From Blastomussa wellsi (lineage: Eukaryota > Cnidaria > Anthozoa > Scleractinia > Plerogyridae): 64,000 bases of DNA. The notes below the pieces were generated by a model that saw nothing but the letters and a program-made list of their open reading frames with translations, ran no database searches and was not told the DNA's origin. Of the stretch, positions 35,101 to 44,041 are shown piece by piece. Every line of letters starts with the position of its first letter. The stretch's first letter is position 1. The stretch is from NCBI GenBank assembly GCA_947652115.1, contig OX393568.1, forward strand, positions 7,123,820 to 7,187,819, given 5' to 3'. Both the position numbers and the translations under genes were made by a program.

Positions 35101-35650
35101 GAGTTGGAGTCCCGCTCGTACTCACTGGCATTTGAGGAGGAGACGACAAAGAATTGTTCACTGCTGGGCTTTTAACTGATGTTAAAGTAGTCAACGATGG
35201 ACTATTCGGACTTGATACGCTAACTGTCGTCGAGATGGCACTGGAGTTGAGCGTAGAGCTCGCGCCACTTGACAGGGAAACATTCGATTGAAGAATATGC
35301 TGCAAAGTTGAGCTACCGCTCGCAACATCAGCTGATTCTCCGTTAGTTAGACCATCGGAATTGGGGATCATTCCGGGTCCACCGAGTTCATCGGGTAAAC
35401 TTGCATCCAGGTCTTCCATAAACTTCCAATTGAACTCTTTAAAGGGAAGCAGGGAATTTAAATAAGTTCAAGGGACGGAAGATAAAGCTTATATAATACA
35501 GGAGGACTCACTACAATTGCAAACTCGAAGCGTATCCAAATAGACTTAAAATGGTTTAAGATTATATTTACCTGCATTGTCCGTTGGTGTGTCTGGGGCT
35601 CCGAATCTCGGTCGCTTATTCGGTGGCCCGTCTACCAGTTGCTCGGCCAT
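8882..35650 (-). CDS. CREBBP: CBP/p300 histone acetyltransferase co-activator, complete, 27 coding exons
   Basis: Nuclear lysine acetyltransferase that bridges CREB and many other transcription factors to the transcription machinery. Exons read from splice sites and phase: 35650-35572, 35436-34667, 32255-32039, 31557-31447, 30571-30488, 26405-26363, 25621-25538, 25111-24988, 24278-24164, 23875-23349, 22711-22513, 22256-22138, 21975-21889, 21562-21479, 19860-19792, 19676-19588, 18954-18874, 17428-17372, 17283-17206, 16287-16220, 16110-15966, 15403-15146, 14285-14120, 13865-13692, 13378-13211, 12477-12208, 11113-8882. Lengths sum to 6,498 nt, in frame, giving 2,165 residues plus stop (vertebrate CBP/p300 about 2,400). 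The start [20 protein letters not shown] matches the family N-terminus. All hallmark domains are present in order. Invertebrates usually have one gene for the vertebrate CREBBP/EP300 pair. The least certain junctions are the exon 11 acceptor and the long 2.4-kb intron 2, which could hide an extra exon. Confidence 0.95.
9411..9500. repeat. CAG/CAA polyglutamine tract in CBP
   Basis: Plus strand is an uninterrupted series of TTG/CTG/ATG triplets coding about 28 residues of Gln with two His on the minus strand. A second run lies at about 9815-9870, directly after NCBD. Mixed CAA/CAG codons should limit slippage, but length polymorphism is likely. Confidence 0.9.
11564..11707. mobile_element. 144-bp foldback MITE
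   Basis: Two 67-bp arms (11564-11630, 11641-11707) starting TAGACCAATTCG and ending CGAATTGGTCTA, with about 85-90% pairing and a 10-base loop. Lies in CBP intron 26. Confidence 0.9.
11991..12016 (+). other. G-rich run, possible quadruplex
   Basis: GGGGGGGG, GGGG, GG and GGGG blocks separated by A's on the plus strand (template of the CBP transcript). A quadruplex on the template strand is possible. This is inference. Confidence 0.4.
12208..16110 (-). CDS. CREBBP: CBP exons 21-26: acetyltransferase (KAT11) domain
   Basis: Exons 15966-16110, 15146-15403, 14120-14285, 13692-13865, 13211-13378 and 12208-12477 encode residues about 1029-1422. [56 protein letters not shown] and [10 protein letters not shown] are the acetyl-CoA and lysine-tunnel elements. 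The catalytic Trp and Tyr (p300 W1436 and Y1467) correspond to about W1170 and Y1201 with the same 31-residue spacing. Exon 25 is a Lys/Asn-rich autoinhibitory loop ([19 protein letters not shown]). Exon 26 ends inside the ZZ finger. Confidence 0.95.
12590..12975. repeat. Dispersed repeat, inverted relative to 350-620
   Basis: CGCCAATCTCAATCACGTG, AGCTTCGTGACTT.CGGATAC, ACAGTATGAAATCCATTAAAAT and AACCTGCCTTTCTTT here are the reverse complement of blocks at about 450-610. Yet the flanking block AACTGC.TTTTAC.ACTC.AGTGATTTTGATAGTAAG occurs in the same orientation at both loci (628-665, 12936-12973), so the core is inverted within a shared frame. Confidence 0.7.
14831..15055. mobile_element. Mariner-type MITE, copy 1
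   Basis: Termini (C/A)CGTCTTTCC.GTAAAACCG and CGTTTTTACGGGAAAGACTG are complementary and flanked by TA (14829-14830, 15056-15057). Shared with the copy at 30052-30277 in inverted orientation, including internal AAACTAAACCGCAAACAGCAA and GTTTGTTCGCGTGTCCTGAAC. CAGTC-type ends and TA duplication suggest Tc1/mariner origin. Intron 22 of CBP. Confidence 0.88.
15654..15847. mobile_element. 194-bp MITE with TAA target duplication
   Basis: AGGCTGGTTTTCACTAGCGCA at the left is mirrored by TGCACTAGTGAAAACCAGCCT at the right, flanked by TAA on both sides (15651-15653, 15848-15850). The interior is rich in CATAAGCATAA motifs and their complement. A 3-bp TAA duplication fits PIF/Harbinger-derived MITEs. 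A diverged relative seems to occupy about 700-870. Confidence 0.85.
16220..19676 (-). CDS. CREBBP: CBP exons 16-20: RING/PHD (CH2) region
   Basis: Exons 19588-19676, 18874-18954, 17372-17428, 17206-17283 and 16220-16287. Cys/His pairs appear in [50 protein letters not shown] and [10 protein letters not shown], the discontinuous PHD with inserted RING that packs on the HAT domain and restrains it in p300. Exon 18 ([16 protein letters not shown]) matches the linker between the RING part and the second PHD half. All junction phases agree. Confidence 0.93.
16990..17170. repeat. Dispersed repeat, paired with 48920-49105
   Basis: Both contain AAAATGGCGG.GC.C, TTTTTTGTTG, AAA.CTTATTT.TCCTTTGTC.GG and TTAGGCATTA in the same order and orientation. 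Class unknown. Confidence 0.6.
19792..22256 (-). CDS. CREBBP: CBP exons 12-15: bromodomain
   Basis: Exons 22138-22256, 21889-21975, 21479-21562 and 19792-19860 encode residues about 785-904. The LPF shelf (SLPFRQPVD), the [15 protein letters not shown] helix B entry, and the acetyl-lysine-binding Asn of [11 protein letters not shown] (about residue 869) are present. The ZA loop reads GCLDYFEIV where vertebrates have GIPDYFDIV, so a usually conserved Pro is absent. This falls at the exon 12/13 junction, where the donor TTG|GTGAGT and acceptor CAG|GATTAC are both canonical. Confidence 0.93.
20030..20840. repeat. Dispersed repeat, paired with 53812-54720
   Basis: Shared blocks in order: GACAAAAAGGCTGTC near the left, CAGTTGTGAGAGAAA.TG, AAAGTAAAA.G.AAAA.TTAAG, and GTAAGATGAAGTTACA..T followed by CAAGCTGAGTTT. 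The copy here additionally holds a palindromic insert (20449-20602). The plus-strand 77-codon ORF at 20249-20482 belongs to this repeat and matches no family I know. Confidence 0.65.
20449..20602. repeat. Inverted repeat with 39-bp arms
   Basis: Arms 20449-20487 (AAAGAAGCCTAAGCCATGTA and onward) and 20564-20602 are complementary with one mismatch seen; spacer 76 bp. Confidence 0.9.
22513..23875 (-). CDS. CREBBP: CBP exons 10-11: Pro/Gln/Ser-rich linker
   Basis: Exon 10 (23349-23875) is Ala/Gln/Pro-rich ([20 protein letters not shown] and onward). Exon 11 (22513-22711) is Ser/Pro-rich and contains IKQEPQP, a candidate psiKxE sumoylation site like the NIKTEPATP of exon 10. Vertebrate CBP has sumoylated lysines in the linker before the bromodomain, so conservation of these motifs is plausible. 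The exon 11 acceptor (TCAAG|ATT) has a weak pyrimidine tract but is the one that keeps frame. Confidence 0.8.
22870..23032. mobile_element. 163-bp MITE with GGTAT duplication
   Basis: Ends CAGGGGCGGATCTAG and GATCTGCCCCTG, flanked by GGTAT (22865-22869, 23033-23037). Internally, opposing GTGGTGCGCACCCCCTCCTGAG and GTGGTGCACCCCCTCCTGAG blocks. A second copy lies at 54786-54947. Lies in CBP intron 10. Superfamily uncertain (5-bp duplication). Confidence 0.88.
24164..25621 (-). CDS. CREBBP: CBP exons 7-9: KIX domain
   Basis: Exons 25538-25621, 24988-25111 and 24164-24278 encode residues about 435-542. [20 protein letters not shown], then [20 protein letters not shown], then [20 protein letters not shown] form the three KIX helices that bind phospho-CREB, MLL and Myb. 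Relative to vertebrates the loop before helix 2 has two additional residues ([11 protein letters not shown] versus FPTPDPAAL). The Tyr-rich helix 3 (EEYYHLL) used for CREB contact is intact. Confidence 0.95.
28101..29005. mobile_element. 905-bp TIR element flanked by TA
   Basis: Left end CAGTGCCACTTAAAGGTAAG and right end CTTAACTTTGAGCGGTACTG are imperfect complements, bounded by TA (28099-28100, 29006-29007). CAGT-starting ends with TA fit Tc1/mariner-like non-autonomous elements. Just inside are mirrored GAGACGAG motifs. An isolated right-end sequence, AACTTACTTTTGAGCGGTACTGTA, recurs at about 30378-30401. No transposase is recognisable. Confidence 0.8.
30052..30277. mobile_element. Mariner-type MITE, copy 2
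   Basis: CAGTCTTTCCCGTAAAACCA and its complement ending GGGAAAGACTG, flanked by TA (30050-30051, 30278-30279). It has the same interior as the element at 14831 but inverted. In CBP intron 5. Confidence 0.9.
31447..32255 (-). CDS. CREBBP: CBP exons 3-4: TAZ1 (CH1) zinc domain
   Basis: Exon 3 (32039-32255) and exon 4 (31447-31557) encode residues about 284-392. [20 protein letters not shown] opens the domain, followed by the [15 protein letters not shown] and [17 protein letters not shown] zinc-binding helices with their HC3 ligands. TAZ1 binds transactivation domains such as those of HIF-1alpha and CITED2 in vertebrates. It is one of the most conserved parts of the protein here. Exon 5 (30488-30571) continues with [14 protein letters not shown], matching the LQRAYAALG helix of CBP. 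Confidence 0.95.
32300..34640. other. CBP intron 2, nothing recognised
   Basis: About 2.4 kb of AT-rich non-coding sequence. Exon 2 ends and exon 3 begins in phase 0, so no exon is required between them. I saw no further conserved peptide. Confidence 0.6.
34667..35650 (-). CDS. CREBBP: CBP exons 1-2: N-terminal region
   Basis: Exon 1 (35572-35650) carries the start and a basic nuclear-localisation-like segment, NKRPRF. Exon 2 (34667-35436) continues [20 protein letters not shown], matching the acidic LENDLPDEL element of vertebrate CBP, followed by about 250 Ser/Thr/Asn-rich residues with no fold. The nuclear-receptor LXXLL motif of vertebrate CBP is not evident; LQHILQS is the nearest. Donor CAA|GTAAGT at 34666 is strong. 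Confidence 0.9.
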
Positions 35651-37490
35651 TACTACTACAATACAAAAACCCACTACACGAAAACGACTTGTTGATCATA
35701 CATAGTCATCGCCTTTAAAACGGCGAAGCGCCTTCGTCCCCTGAAAATAAATCCAATCACTAGATTCACAATCTTGTTGAATGGAAGAATCTCACCGATG
35801 GATTGAAAAAACGTCGAACCGTACTACTACAAAATTTGCGCAGAAGTAAAAACAAAATCATGGCCGCTCACCATTGTCGTCCTCAGAGCATTATGACACA
35901 CGAACCGCACAAAACAGTTCAAGACGGCTTTAAGATCCTTTATAAGTGGCCTTCGACGAAGGAATTATCCCCACTTCTCCAGATGAACTTTCTTTCCCCT
36001 GTCGTAAAGCTTCAACTACAAACGAAAACTTGAAGTAAAATAGCCTTCTGAAATGTTCCCTGTGTCAATGCCGTGAAGCGCAACAAGCGATGGCTCAACA
36101 GCGCGGGGGGGCCCAACCCCACCACAATGCATCGCGGCGGTAGAATTGCCATAAATATTTTAATTTATGACCGGGGCCTGGAACCGAAGAAAACAATAGA
36201 TTGCCTCGTTTTCGCTACTCTTCAACATCCGCTTTCGCTGTTGAGAGGCACGCAAAGCGGAAGCATTGCATCACTATTGTCCCACTCAAAATGACTGAAT
36301 CGCACTAGAGTTTTGTTTAGTGAAAACGTGATTAAAACTCTCAGTCGCTTTTTAAAAGGCCTCCTATTTGTTTCCCGTTCGTAATGCTTCAATTTTGAGA
36401 TGATAAAGTGAATTTCACAGACATGATTTTCTTCTGAAAAATGGAGGGTTTGTGCCGTGAACCATTTAGCAAAAAGAACTGGTTCGATAGATACCCCAAA
36501 ATGTTCGTGATAACAACGGTAGATGTAAATCGCTCAATTGCATGTTGGCTTTCGTTCTTCTTAAACAATGCGCGATTAAAATTCTCATAATGACACGAAT
36601 TAAAATTTTAAATAAAACATCTTTACAATTGAACATGACTGACCGATATTCTCAAAGCACGCAATCGAAAAAGAAGTCGCAAATTTTCTCGAGAGAAAAC
36701 CTCAACTCTAGAATTGATTTCGGGATTCTTATAACGTTTTTCTGATAAGATATTATTTGAGCAATATCGGAGAGTTAGTTGAACGTTCAGGCTTTATATT
36801 TCGTAAAAACGTCATTTTTAATGGAGATACATGATCAAAGTAACACTGCTTGAAGGTCACGATACATACTCATTAATGATTAAAATATGTACAGTAGCAA
36901 TTGTTTGACAGGATTAACTCTTTACGCACTAGATACTGAAGGAAATCCATTTTAAGTCATGGATTTGTTTTTATAAAATGGTCTCCTAAATGTATGTACA
37001 AAGTTTAATTTTCCCATCTCGATTAAACTTAATTTTTTAGTTAGCGAAAGTTTGTACATGAAAGATGCTCAGATATATACTGAATGAAATCCATTCGGAT
37101 TTGTTTTTATAAAATTATGATAAAAATTAAGTTAGGGAAAGTTAGCGGAAGTTTGTACATTAAAAATGCTTCAAGACCAAAAATCATATATGTTAACACG
37201 GCAAACGATACACCGGCAATTATTTTCAGCGACAAAAACCTGGTGAAATATTCTTCCGAAGGGCACATTATTGTACGTAAACTGTAGTTCTAACTTCAGT
37301 TTAATTACTTTAAAAAAGCCAGCGTAATGGCAGCTCTGCAACTTCTGCAGCTTTTAAACTAGAATTGGCTAGGGACGCAAAGTGAACCTTCCGGTAACAT
37401 CATTGGTACATATCCCATAATAATACAGGCGGTTTATAAGGAAAATGAAATTTAGTGCCGGTACTTTGCCAGCAAAGTATTTCATCTCTC
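35651..37490. promoter_or_regulatory. CBP upstream region; promoter expected, elements not defined
   Basis: The minus-strand start ATG is at 35650. A GC-richer patch at about 36094-36140 (GCGGGGGGGCCC..., GCATCGCGGCGG) could belong to the promoter. No TATA box in a convincing position was found. 36.3-37.49 kb is AT-rich with no recognised features. Confidence 0.3.
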
Positions 37491-37493
37491 TGA

Positions 37494-37884
37494 GGCTACG
37501 TCCACACTAATCCGGATAAATTTGAAAACGAAACATTTTTTCTCCGGATTGGCCTTCCGTCCACACTAAAACGGCGTTTTCGGTCACCGAAAACGGAACT
37601 TTTTGAAAACGCTCTCCAAGGTGGATAAATTTGAAAACGCTGGCTAGGTGTGTTAGTGTGGACGGCGAAAACGGAACTTTTTGAAAACGCTGGCATCAAA
37701 ACAATCGAATAACGTTGCTCGCTCGATGATCATGAGGGCATGTTATAGCATGTATTAAGCTTTTCTTGCGATGATCGATGGCGAAAAAATTTGAAAACGG
37801 TATAATGTGGACAAAAAACATTTTATCCGCTTTCGAGGCGTAAACGCCGTTTTCAAATTTATCCGGCTTAGTGTGGACGTAGCC
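37494..37884. mobile_element. 391-bp MITE, TGA target duplication
   Basis: Termini GGCTACGTCCACACTAATCC and its complement ending GTGTGGACGTAGCC, flanked by TGA (37491-37493, 37885-37887). Subterminal GGATAAATTTGAAAACG appears repeatedly. It is the same broad family as 45634-46122 (GTGTGGAC and CGGAAAACG-like motifs). Three-base duplication fits PIF/Harbinger type. Confidence 0.87.
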
Positions 37885-38239
37885 TGAAATCCCCTCGTGA
37901 AACGTTCAGTCATGAACGCAAGGTAAACTGCAATTAATCCCAGTTCCATGAACCTCTAAGGAAAACGAAAATTAATTCGAATAATTGGGAAGTTCGAAAA
38001 ATCTGGGACAAACTAGTAGTGATCGACAGGGTGAAGCGCTCAGAACCGTGGGAAATGGCTTTTGGTTCCTGCAGGGGTTCCAGTTATATGGGCGTGACAA
38101 CTCCAACAAACGATGTTTGGGCAGTGCTATATGTAAATGAAAGTCATCCCGAAAATTTGGAATATCGTACCGAATGTTTTGGAGACATTCGCAAAAGAAA
38201 TCTCAGACTTATCGAGATTTTAGCTTCATCACTTCTTGT

Positions 38240-38800
38240 TTCCCCAAAATTTCGTGAGTCTCCCGATTCCCGGTAAATTTTCAGATTCCCGGAAGAATTT
38301 GGTTTTTCGCCCACGCTTTCCTATAGTTAACACCCCCCCCCCCCCCCCCGTAGTCCAGTACCCAAATTCGCAACAAGCCAAACAGAAGCCGTCTTGCAGC
38401 TTGTCTGTAATTCAAGTTCGCTAATTTGATATCGTCGGATTCAGTTGTTGGTAGTATTTGGGTATAGCATACTCATCGTACCTTTTTGGTACAATTATTC
38501 ATCGGCATATCAAGCTCGTTTGGTCTTGCCACGTGCATTTTGGCTCAACTTGGCTCGACTGCATCAAAACCGTCCATGCCTCCATAGGCATACGGGGCGC
38601 GATCCATTGGACCAAAATTTCCGGAAATTCCGGTACAGAATCAAATGGAACGGTCATTTTCGAAACGTTCGTTTCGAAAATTTTGGACAACCTCGAGAGG
38701 TTGTCCATTTTTCCGGAAAATTGGAAATTCCGGAAAGTTTCTGTACCATTTTACGTTTCCACTCAGTTTCGTTTCTCAAGCTGCCGGATAGAGCTCTCGT
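38240..38800. repeat. Dispersed repeat cluster, related to 41600-41870
   Basis: CCCGATTCCCGG, CAGATTC.CGGAAGAAT.T.GTTTTTC and GTTAACACCC (38260-38335) recur at 41780-41865. GGCGCGATCCATTGGACCAAAA (38597-38618) recurs inverted at about 41639-41660. Includes a 17-base poly-C (38333-38349). A short palindrome at about 38685-38710 (GGACAACCTCGAGAGGTTGTCC) also lies here. The overlapping 175-codon ORF is repeat-derived. Confidence 0.6.
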
Positions 38801-39203
38801 GAAGACCTTGAAGTCACAAAAGACGACGGCGATAGTGTACGAACGTAGTGTACGTTTCTTTGTGCGTTTGATGTCTGCGGTGATAACTTTTACACGGGTA
38901 TTCGTACAATTCATGGGAGAGAAGTTCCTACGTTTCTTCTGTCCATATTTCGAACGATTGAGCTCAAAATAATTATAAACTAGTTGTAATCAGAGATTAT
39001 GAGGTGCGTTCGATTGGACAGGGATGGTGTTGAGGATTGGGTGTGAAGGGATGTCTCAAAGAAGCATGCAAGAAAATAAAGAAAGAAAGGCAAAATCGTT
39101 TGTAACAATTTAATTTTGAAAACCGGTAAAAACAAAACAGAACAAAGTTTTGTTAAAATGTAATGAAAAAGATACAACTACAATTATCAGCGTATCATGC
39201 GCC

Positions 39204-40050
39204 ATAGTTCTGTTTTAACTGATTGCTTGTATTTTGTTTTAAAGCGAATCATAAGTTATGTTTACAACTTTGTTATTGTTTTGCAACACAATGTAATTCT
39301 TAAAAACTGTAAAACGGAACCTGTGTATAACTACAACTGTGATGTAAAAACGGTTCAAAATGTGGGTTTTAGCAAAGTAATTTAGCTTATAATACAGAAG
39401 TTTACTTAGGTAATAACTGGTATTTGGTTATGACAAAGTTTTTAACAGAACAGAACAAAGTTTTGGTTAACATACAATGACAACTACAGTTTTAACAGTG
39501 CATCATGCGTTATACTGAGTTCTGTTTCAACTCACTACTTGTACTTTGTTTGAAAGCGAATTACAAGTTATGTTTATAACTTTGTTGTTGTTTTGTAACA
39601 CAATTTAATTCTGAAAAACTGTAAAACGGCAACTGTAGTTCTGTTTTAACTGATTACTTGTACTTTGTTTGAAAGCGAATCACAAGTTATGTTTATAACT
39701 TTGTTGTTGTTTTGTAACACAATTTAATTCTGAAAAACTGTAAAACGGCAACTGTAGTTCTGTTTCAACTGATTACTTGTACTTTGTTTGAAAGCGAATC
39801 AGAAGTTATGTTTAGAACTTTGTTGTTGTTTTGTAACACAATTTAATTCTGAAAAACTGTAAAACGGCAACTGTAGTTTTGTTTAACTGATTACTTATAC
39901 TTTGTTTGAAAATGAATCATAAGTTATGTTTATAACTTTGTTGTTCATTTGTAACAGAATTTAATTCTGTAAAAGTGGCAAAGGGCAACTGTAGTTTTGT
40001 TTAACTGATTACTTGTACTTTGTCATGAGTTATGTTTAGAACTTGTTGGC
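39204..40050. repeat. Tandem array with 118-119 bp unit
   Basis: GCAACTGTAG recurs at 39629, 39748, 39867 and 39985. Each unit carries CTGATTACTT.TACTTTGTTTGAAAGCGAATCA, AAGTTATGTTTA, AACTTTGTTGTTGTTTTGTAACACA and TTTAATTCTG.AAAA. Older, more diverged units extend left to about 39100 and contain an extra ACAAAGTTTT block. Non-coding minisatellite/satellite. Confidence 0.9.
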
Positions 40051-40359
40051 CTTCAATATTGCAACTGTCAACTCGGTTTGAGTGACACTGTTCAAGTCCA
40101 AACTTAAGTTCATGTGGGCTACAAGTTCTTGAATCTGTTGGTGGAAAAGAGTGAGTTTGCGCTGTTCACGTGGGTTGGTGGAGGATTGTACCAGTATGCG
40201 CATATACCACTGTGTTCCCAGGGTACAAAGAAGTTCGGGTCCGATAGCCCGGGGCTAGTGGATTTTGCGGTCGGGCTAGTAGATTTTATCCTTCGCTTGC
40301 CCAACGGGCAAGTAAAAGTTTTCGGGGAAATTTTTTTGGAAATTAATTGACTAAGCACT

Positions 40360-41540
40360 GTAAAACGTCAAGTTTTTTTAACTTCCTAAATAATTCACCT
40401 GTAACGAAAGCCGCTGTCTGCCACAGAGAAATTTGCATAAAAATTATCGGGATCGCATTTCATTTAATTATTTTTTGGCGTGAAATTGTTGCCCTTCAAG
40501 AAATATTTCAAAGGAATGTTAAGTTGTCTAGTCATGTATAATTGCGGATCATTTGGAAAAGTTGGTTGTGAATTCAAGTGAGAAAAGAAGCGTTTTTGTT
40601 CGTGCACGTGCATATTTAACCGCGAGAGATCACTTTGAGATAAATAATATGCGGCACCGAAATCAAACACAGATACTTTTGGCGTTCCCTGGGAATAATT
40701 TATGTAACGCCTTCCTGTTGTTCTGAAGTCTTTTATGAAATGAAAGTTCCGAAAAGTTTAACGAAAGTTTTGCTTCTTTGAACCCTTTATGGTGTTAAAA
40801 ATGCAGATGAAAATTTTTAGCTATGAATTTGCATACCGCGTAATTTTGTTTACGAGTTTACTGATGCGTGACTTGGCACTTTCGAGACTCGAAACGGCAA
40901 ATGTAACAAATTAACCACATGTACATTTACTTAGCTTTTCCTCAGAAAAAACTTGTATCTACTCAATGAAGTGCCTTGAACGAAGCAAATGAAGCAAAAC
41001 GAAGAGGCAAATCGAAGACGCAAAACGAAACATGCGAACGTCAAACTCGAGCTTCGCAAGCACATGGTCGACAGAGATGACGTCATTTGCCCCTGAAAAA
41101 AATGTTCGGGGGGGCCAAAACGGACTGTACCTACACCACCAAAATCTCGATTCAAACTGGTTTATAATGCCTTCTCCTTTCGTCGAACGCAATAAAGGTA
41201 AGTTTACTTCTCCTTTAGAAGCAGCTCTCTGGTTTAACTCTGCCCTTGTTTTTCTGCAGGGTATTTTCTGTTAACTTGTAAAATCGTTGAGTATGAAGCA
41301 AGAGTCGGACTACAAACCCGCCATTTTGACGTGACCGGTTCGTTCAAGTGGAAAATAAAACTGAGTCGCCACAGTTTTAAGTAAATTTTTATTATAATTC
41401 TTAAGCGACATTTTTAAGTATATTTTTTGAACACGGCCTCTATGAAAAGCAGTTTTTATTCTTTTGTATTTTACACCTTTTTTTGTAGCTAGGAAGATAG
41501 GTAGTTAGTTGATTACCATAAATACTTCTAAATAAGCTGA
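40360..41540. other. No recognised gene
   Basis: AT-rich sequence with repeat-like pieces, e.g. a block around 41060-41170 (GACAGAGATGACGTCATTTG, GGGGGGGCCAAAACGGACTG) that looks like a dispersed element. An 80-codon plus ORF at 41032 shows no family resemblance. Confidence 0.4.
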
Positions 41541-41559
41541 TGGAAATACCGTGTATAAA

Positions 41560-41593
41560 TAAAGTTATCTTATCTTATCTTATCTTATCTTAC
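41560..41593 (+). repeat. LINE-like 3' tail with (TTATC)n
   Basis: TGTATAAATAAAGTTATC followed by four TTATC repeats, the usual ending of several non-LTR retrotransposon families. No coding part survives upstream in recognisable form. Confidence 0.5.
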
Positions 41594-43237
41594 CGTTCCT
41601 TTCGGCACGTGGAAATTTGGGAAATTCGAACCGGAATTTTTGGTCCAATGGATCGCGCCCACGGACACCTTCGGACTCGGGAGGCCATTCTCAAATGTGT
41701 GAGCATTACGGGGATAACAATCCTCTAGCAAACGCTGTTTGAGCAGTATTATTGAAAGGAAGTCGTCTCGACAATTTGTATCCCGATTCCCGGCAAAATC
41801 AGGCTTCAGATTCACGGAAGAATCTTGTTTTTCTTCCAAGCCTTCTCGGCAGAGTTGACACCCCGTAGTAAACCGATATAGAAAAGCCTGAAAATTTCAT
41901 TAAAAAGAGACATTAGGCATTCGCACGCCTATTAAAAGTTATAGAATTCACACATAGTTCGTTAGCTAGTACTTGTAAGCACGTTGTTGGTTGTCTTCAT
42001 GGCACATGATCTGCGAACCACGTAATGAAAAATTTGATTAAGCAATCTACAGTTTCATTTGAAAACCAGCTCGATGCAGGCAGTTGTCTTTTTGGTTAGT
42101 TTTCTTCCGAGAGCTGTTGCCCGAATCCTGAACGTTTTGTCCTAAAAATGCCGACAACTTCAGGTCGAAACTGGGGTGGGGGTGGGGTTGCAGCAACCCC
42201 TCGACCCCCTCTCCCTCCCCTCGTACGACTATGCATGCCTCGCACACCAAACTCGCTTGATACAGTCAACTGGGCCCTTCCAGATTATGCTACCATTTTT
42301 TTTCGGCATAATTTGACTTAACAATTTTTGATACTGTTTCTCAAAAAGAATTGCTAGCATTATTAAGCATTTTCCGACAATTTTATCTACATTTTTTTGT
42401 GGTCAAAGGCATAACTTTGCTTGTACTTGGTGTTCTAGCACTTCTAAAGACCTTTAGGTCCAATTCTCCAAGCTCTGCACATATATGCGCAGTCCTTGCT
42501 AAAAACGAAAACTGGCGTCAGCCACGCCATCGTCACGAAATATAAACTTAAATCTGGGTTATTGACCTAAATCGAGAAAAAGTTGGCTTGATAAACGATG
42601 CTGGGTATTTTTGGTCAAAGACGGAAAGCATCGGGTCCAAGTGTTTGGCTTAACGACGTTTGTCCTGTGTATACAGTTTAGCTAAAGTCGGTATAATAAC
42701 TAAAAACGGTGTGTAGGGACAAACACTTGGCGTGGCCTGAGAGTCACACATTACTGAAGATCAGCAAAGCTGTGAAGAAAATGCTGTGTAAAAGGCATTT
42801 CTTTATTGCTCTTCTGTGAACAGTTGTATAGTCCTGTCCGTCTTAACGAACATTTCTGTAAGACAAACACTTCTATAAGACAGACATCTGCATTGACGAA
42901 TCTAGGGGAGGGGCCCGGGGGGCCCGGCGTCACCCCTTATTGGCGAAAATTTTAAGGCCCGAAAAGCCGGAAAATTTTCTGCGCCCCCACCTTGGAAAGA
43001 AGTCTGGATAGCCACTGATCTAGTGCTGGGCCCTGAGCGATGTTTTTTCCGTCATTGTACTGCATCTAAACTCTCTGCAAAACGAACCCCTCTCACTGAA
43101 GACAGACATCTGGTTTTGGACCATTTTTCAGTCATTTTACGGTATATAAACTCTCTATAAGCCGGACACCTCTACCTCGTGGTGAGGTAAGTGGTCGCAC
43201 GACCAGAAGCTCCCAACTTCTGCACATACCCATAAAT

Positions 43238-43393
43238 AAATCCAAATCTGGACAAAGGACATGCTTTTATCATGCAGTAAGTCTGTGGAACAGTTTATAT
43301 AATTCCCTTAAACTTTGTAACCCTTTTCGTAATTTTAAGTATAAACTTAGAGCCAAATTATTTGATGCCCAGTTTCTATCTTTTCGGTCTTAG
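43238..43393 (+). pseudogene. LINE ORF2 C-terminus, 5'-truncated insertion
   Basis: Reads KSGQRTCFYHAVSLWNSLYN then about 25 more residues ending LFDAQFLSFRS and a stop, the conserved tail of CR1/Jockey-type reverse transcriptases (LWNSLP..L...., FK..L...L). A 3' UTR of about 150 bp with AATAAA near 43521 follows. Sits within the minisatellite, so it inserted after the array arose. Confidence 0.8.
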
Positions 43394-43633
43394 AATGTTG
43401 TTCAGTTGTAATTCTAGCGAATATTTATTAACACTTGGCTTGTTTGATTTTTGTATAAAACATTTGTAGTATTGTAATTTTTACACCATTGTCACTGAAA
43501 AGCCCTCTTTAGAGAGTGTCAATAAACTTTGTGTTGTTTTGTAACTGGTGTTAGTCGCTGTGCGACGTTTTCCAGTCATTTCACTGTATCTAAACTCTAT
43601 AAACCGGATACCTCTATAACACGGACAACTGGT

Positions 43634-44039
43634 CAGTGCTCGACAATAGCTTTTCAGCTTACTAGCCTCGTGGCTAGATGTTAATAGCCAAAATTTTTTT
43701 TACTGGCCCAGCGTTGGTGTTGGCTAGGTCCGATAACAGTTGATCCCTAGAAGGACTTGCAAGCACAAAGCAAGCAACTTTCTTTGAACACAATTATGAA
43801 TTGCATTGTTCTGAAATCATAGTCTGGTAGCATGACATGTCCATGATGAAATTCTGATCTTTCAGTTTCCCAGCAAAGTGTTTGTGTTTGTCTTGACTGA
43901 GGAAGACAGAAACTGCTTCGGCCAATTTCATTTTGTTTACTAGCTAGCCAAAGTGGCTAGTGGAAATCGAAAACCTACTAACCAGAACTAAATTTCTACT
44001 AGTCTGTGGCTAGTTGGCTACCGTTAGTGTCGAGCCCTG
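43634..44039. mobile_element. hAT-like MITE inserted in the minisatellite
   Basis: Ends CAGTGCTCGACAATAGC and GTGTCGAGCCCTG are imperfect inverted complements. Flanking sequence ACAACTGGT...CAGTGGTGTTGG is a split minisatellite unit. Inner GGCTAG motifs are also mirrored. CAGGGCTCGACA-type ends resemble hAT elements, but the target duplication is degraded. Confidence 0.65.
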
Positions 44040-44041
44040 CA

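Noticed and set aside
38445..38972. 175-codon plus-strand ORF
   Set aside because: Overlaps inverted dispersed repeats and palindromes shared with 41.6 kb; no domain pattern.
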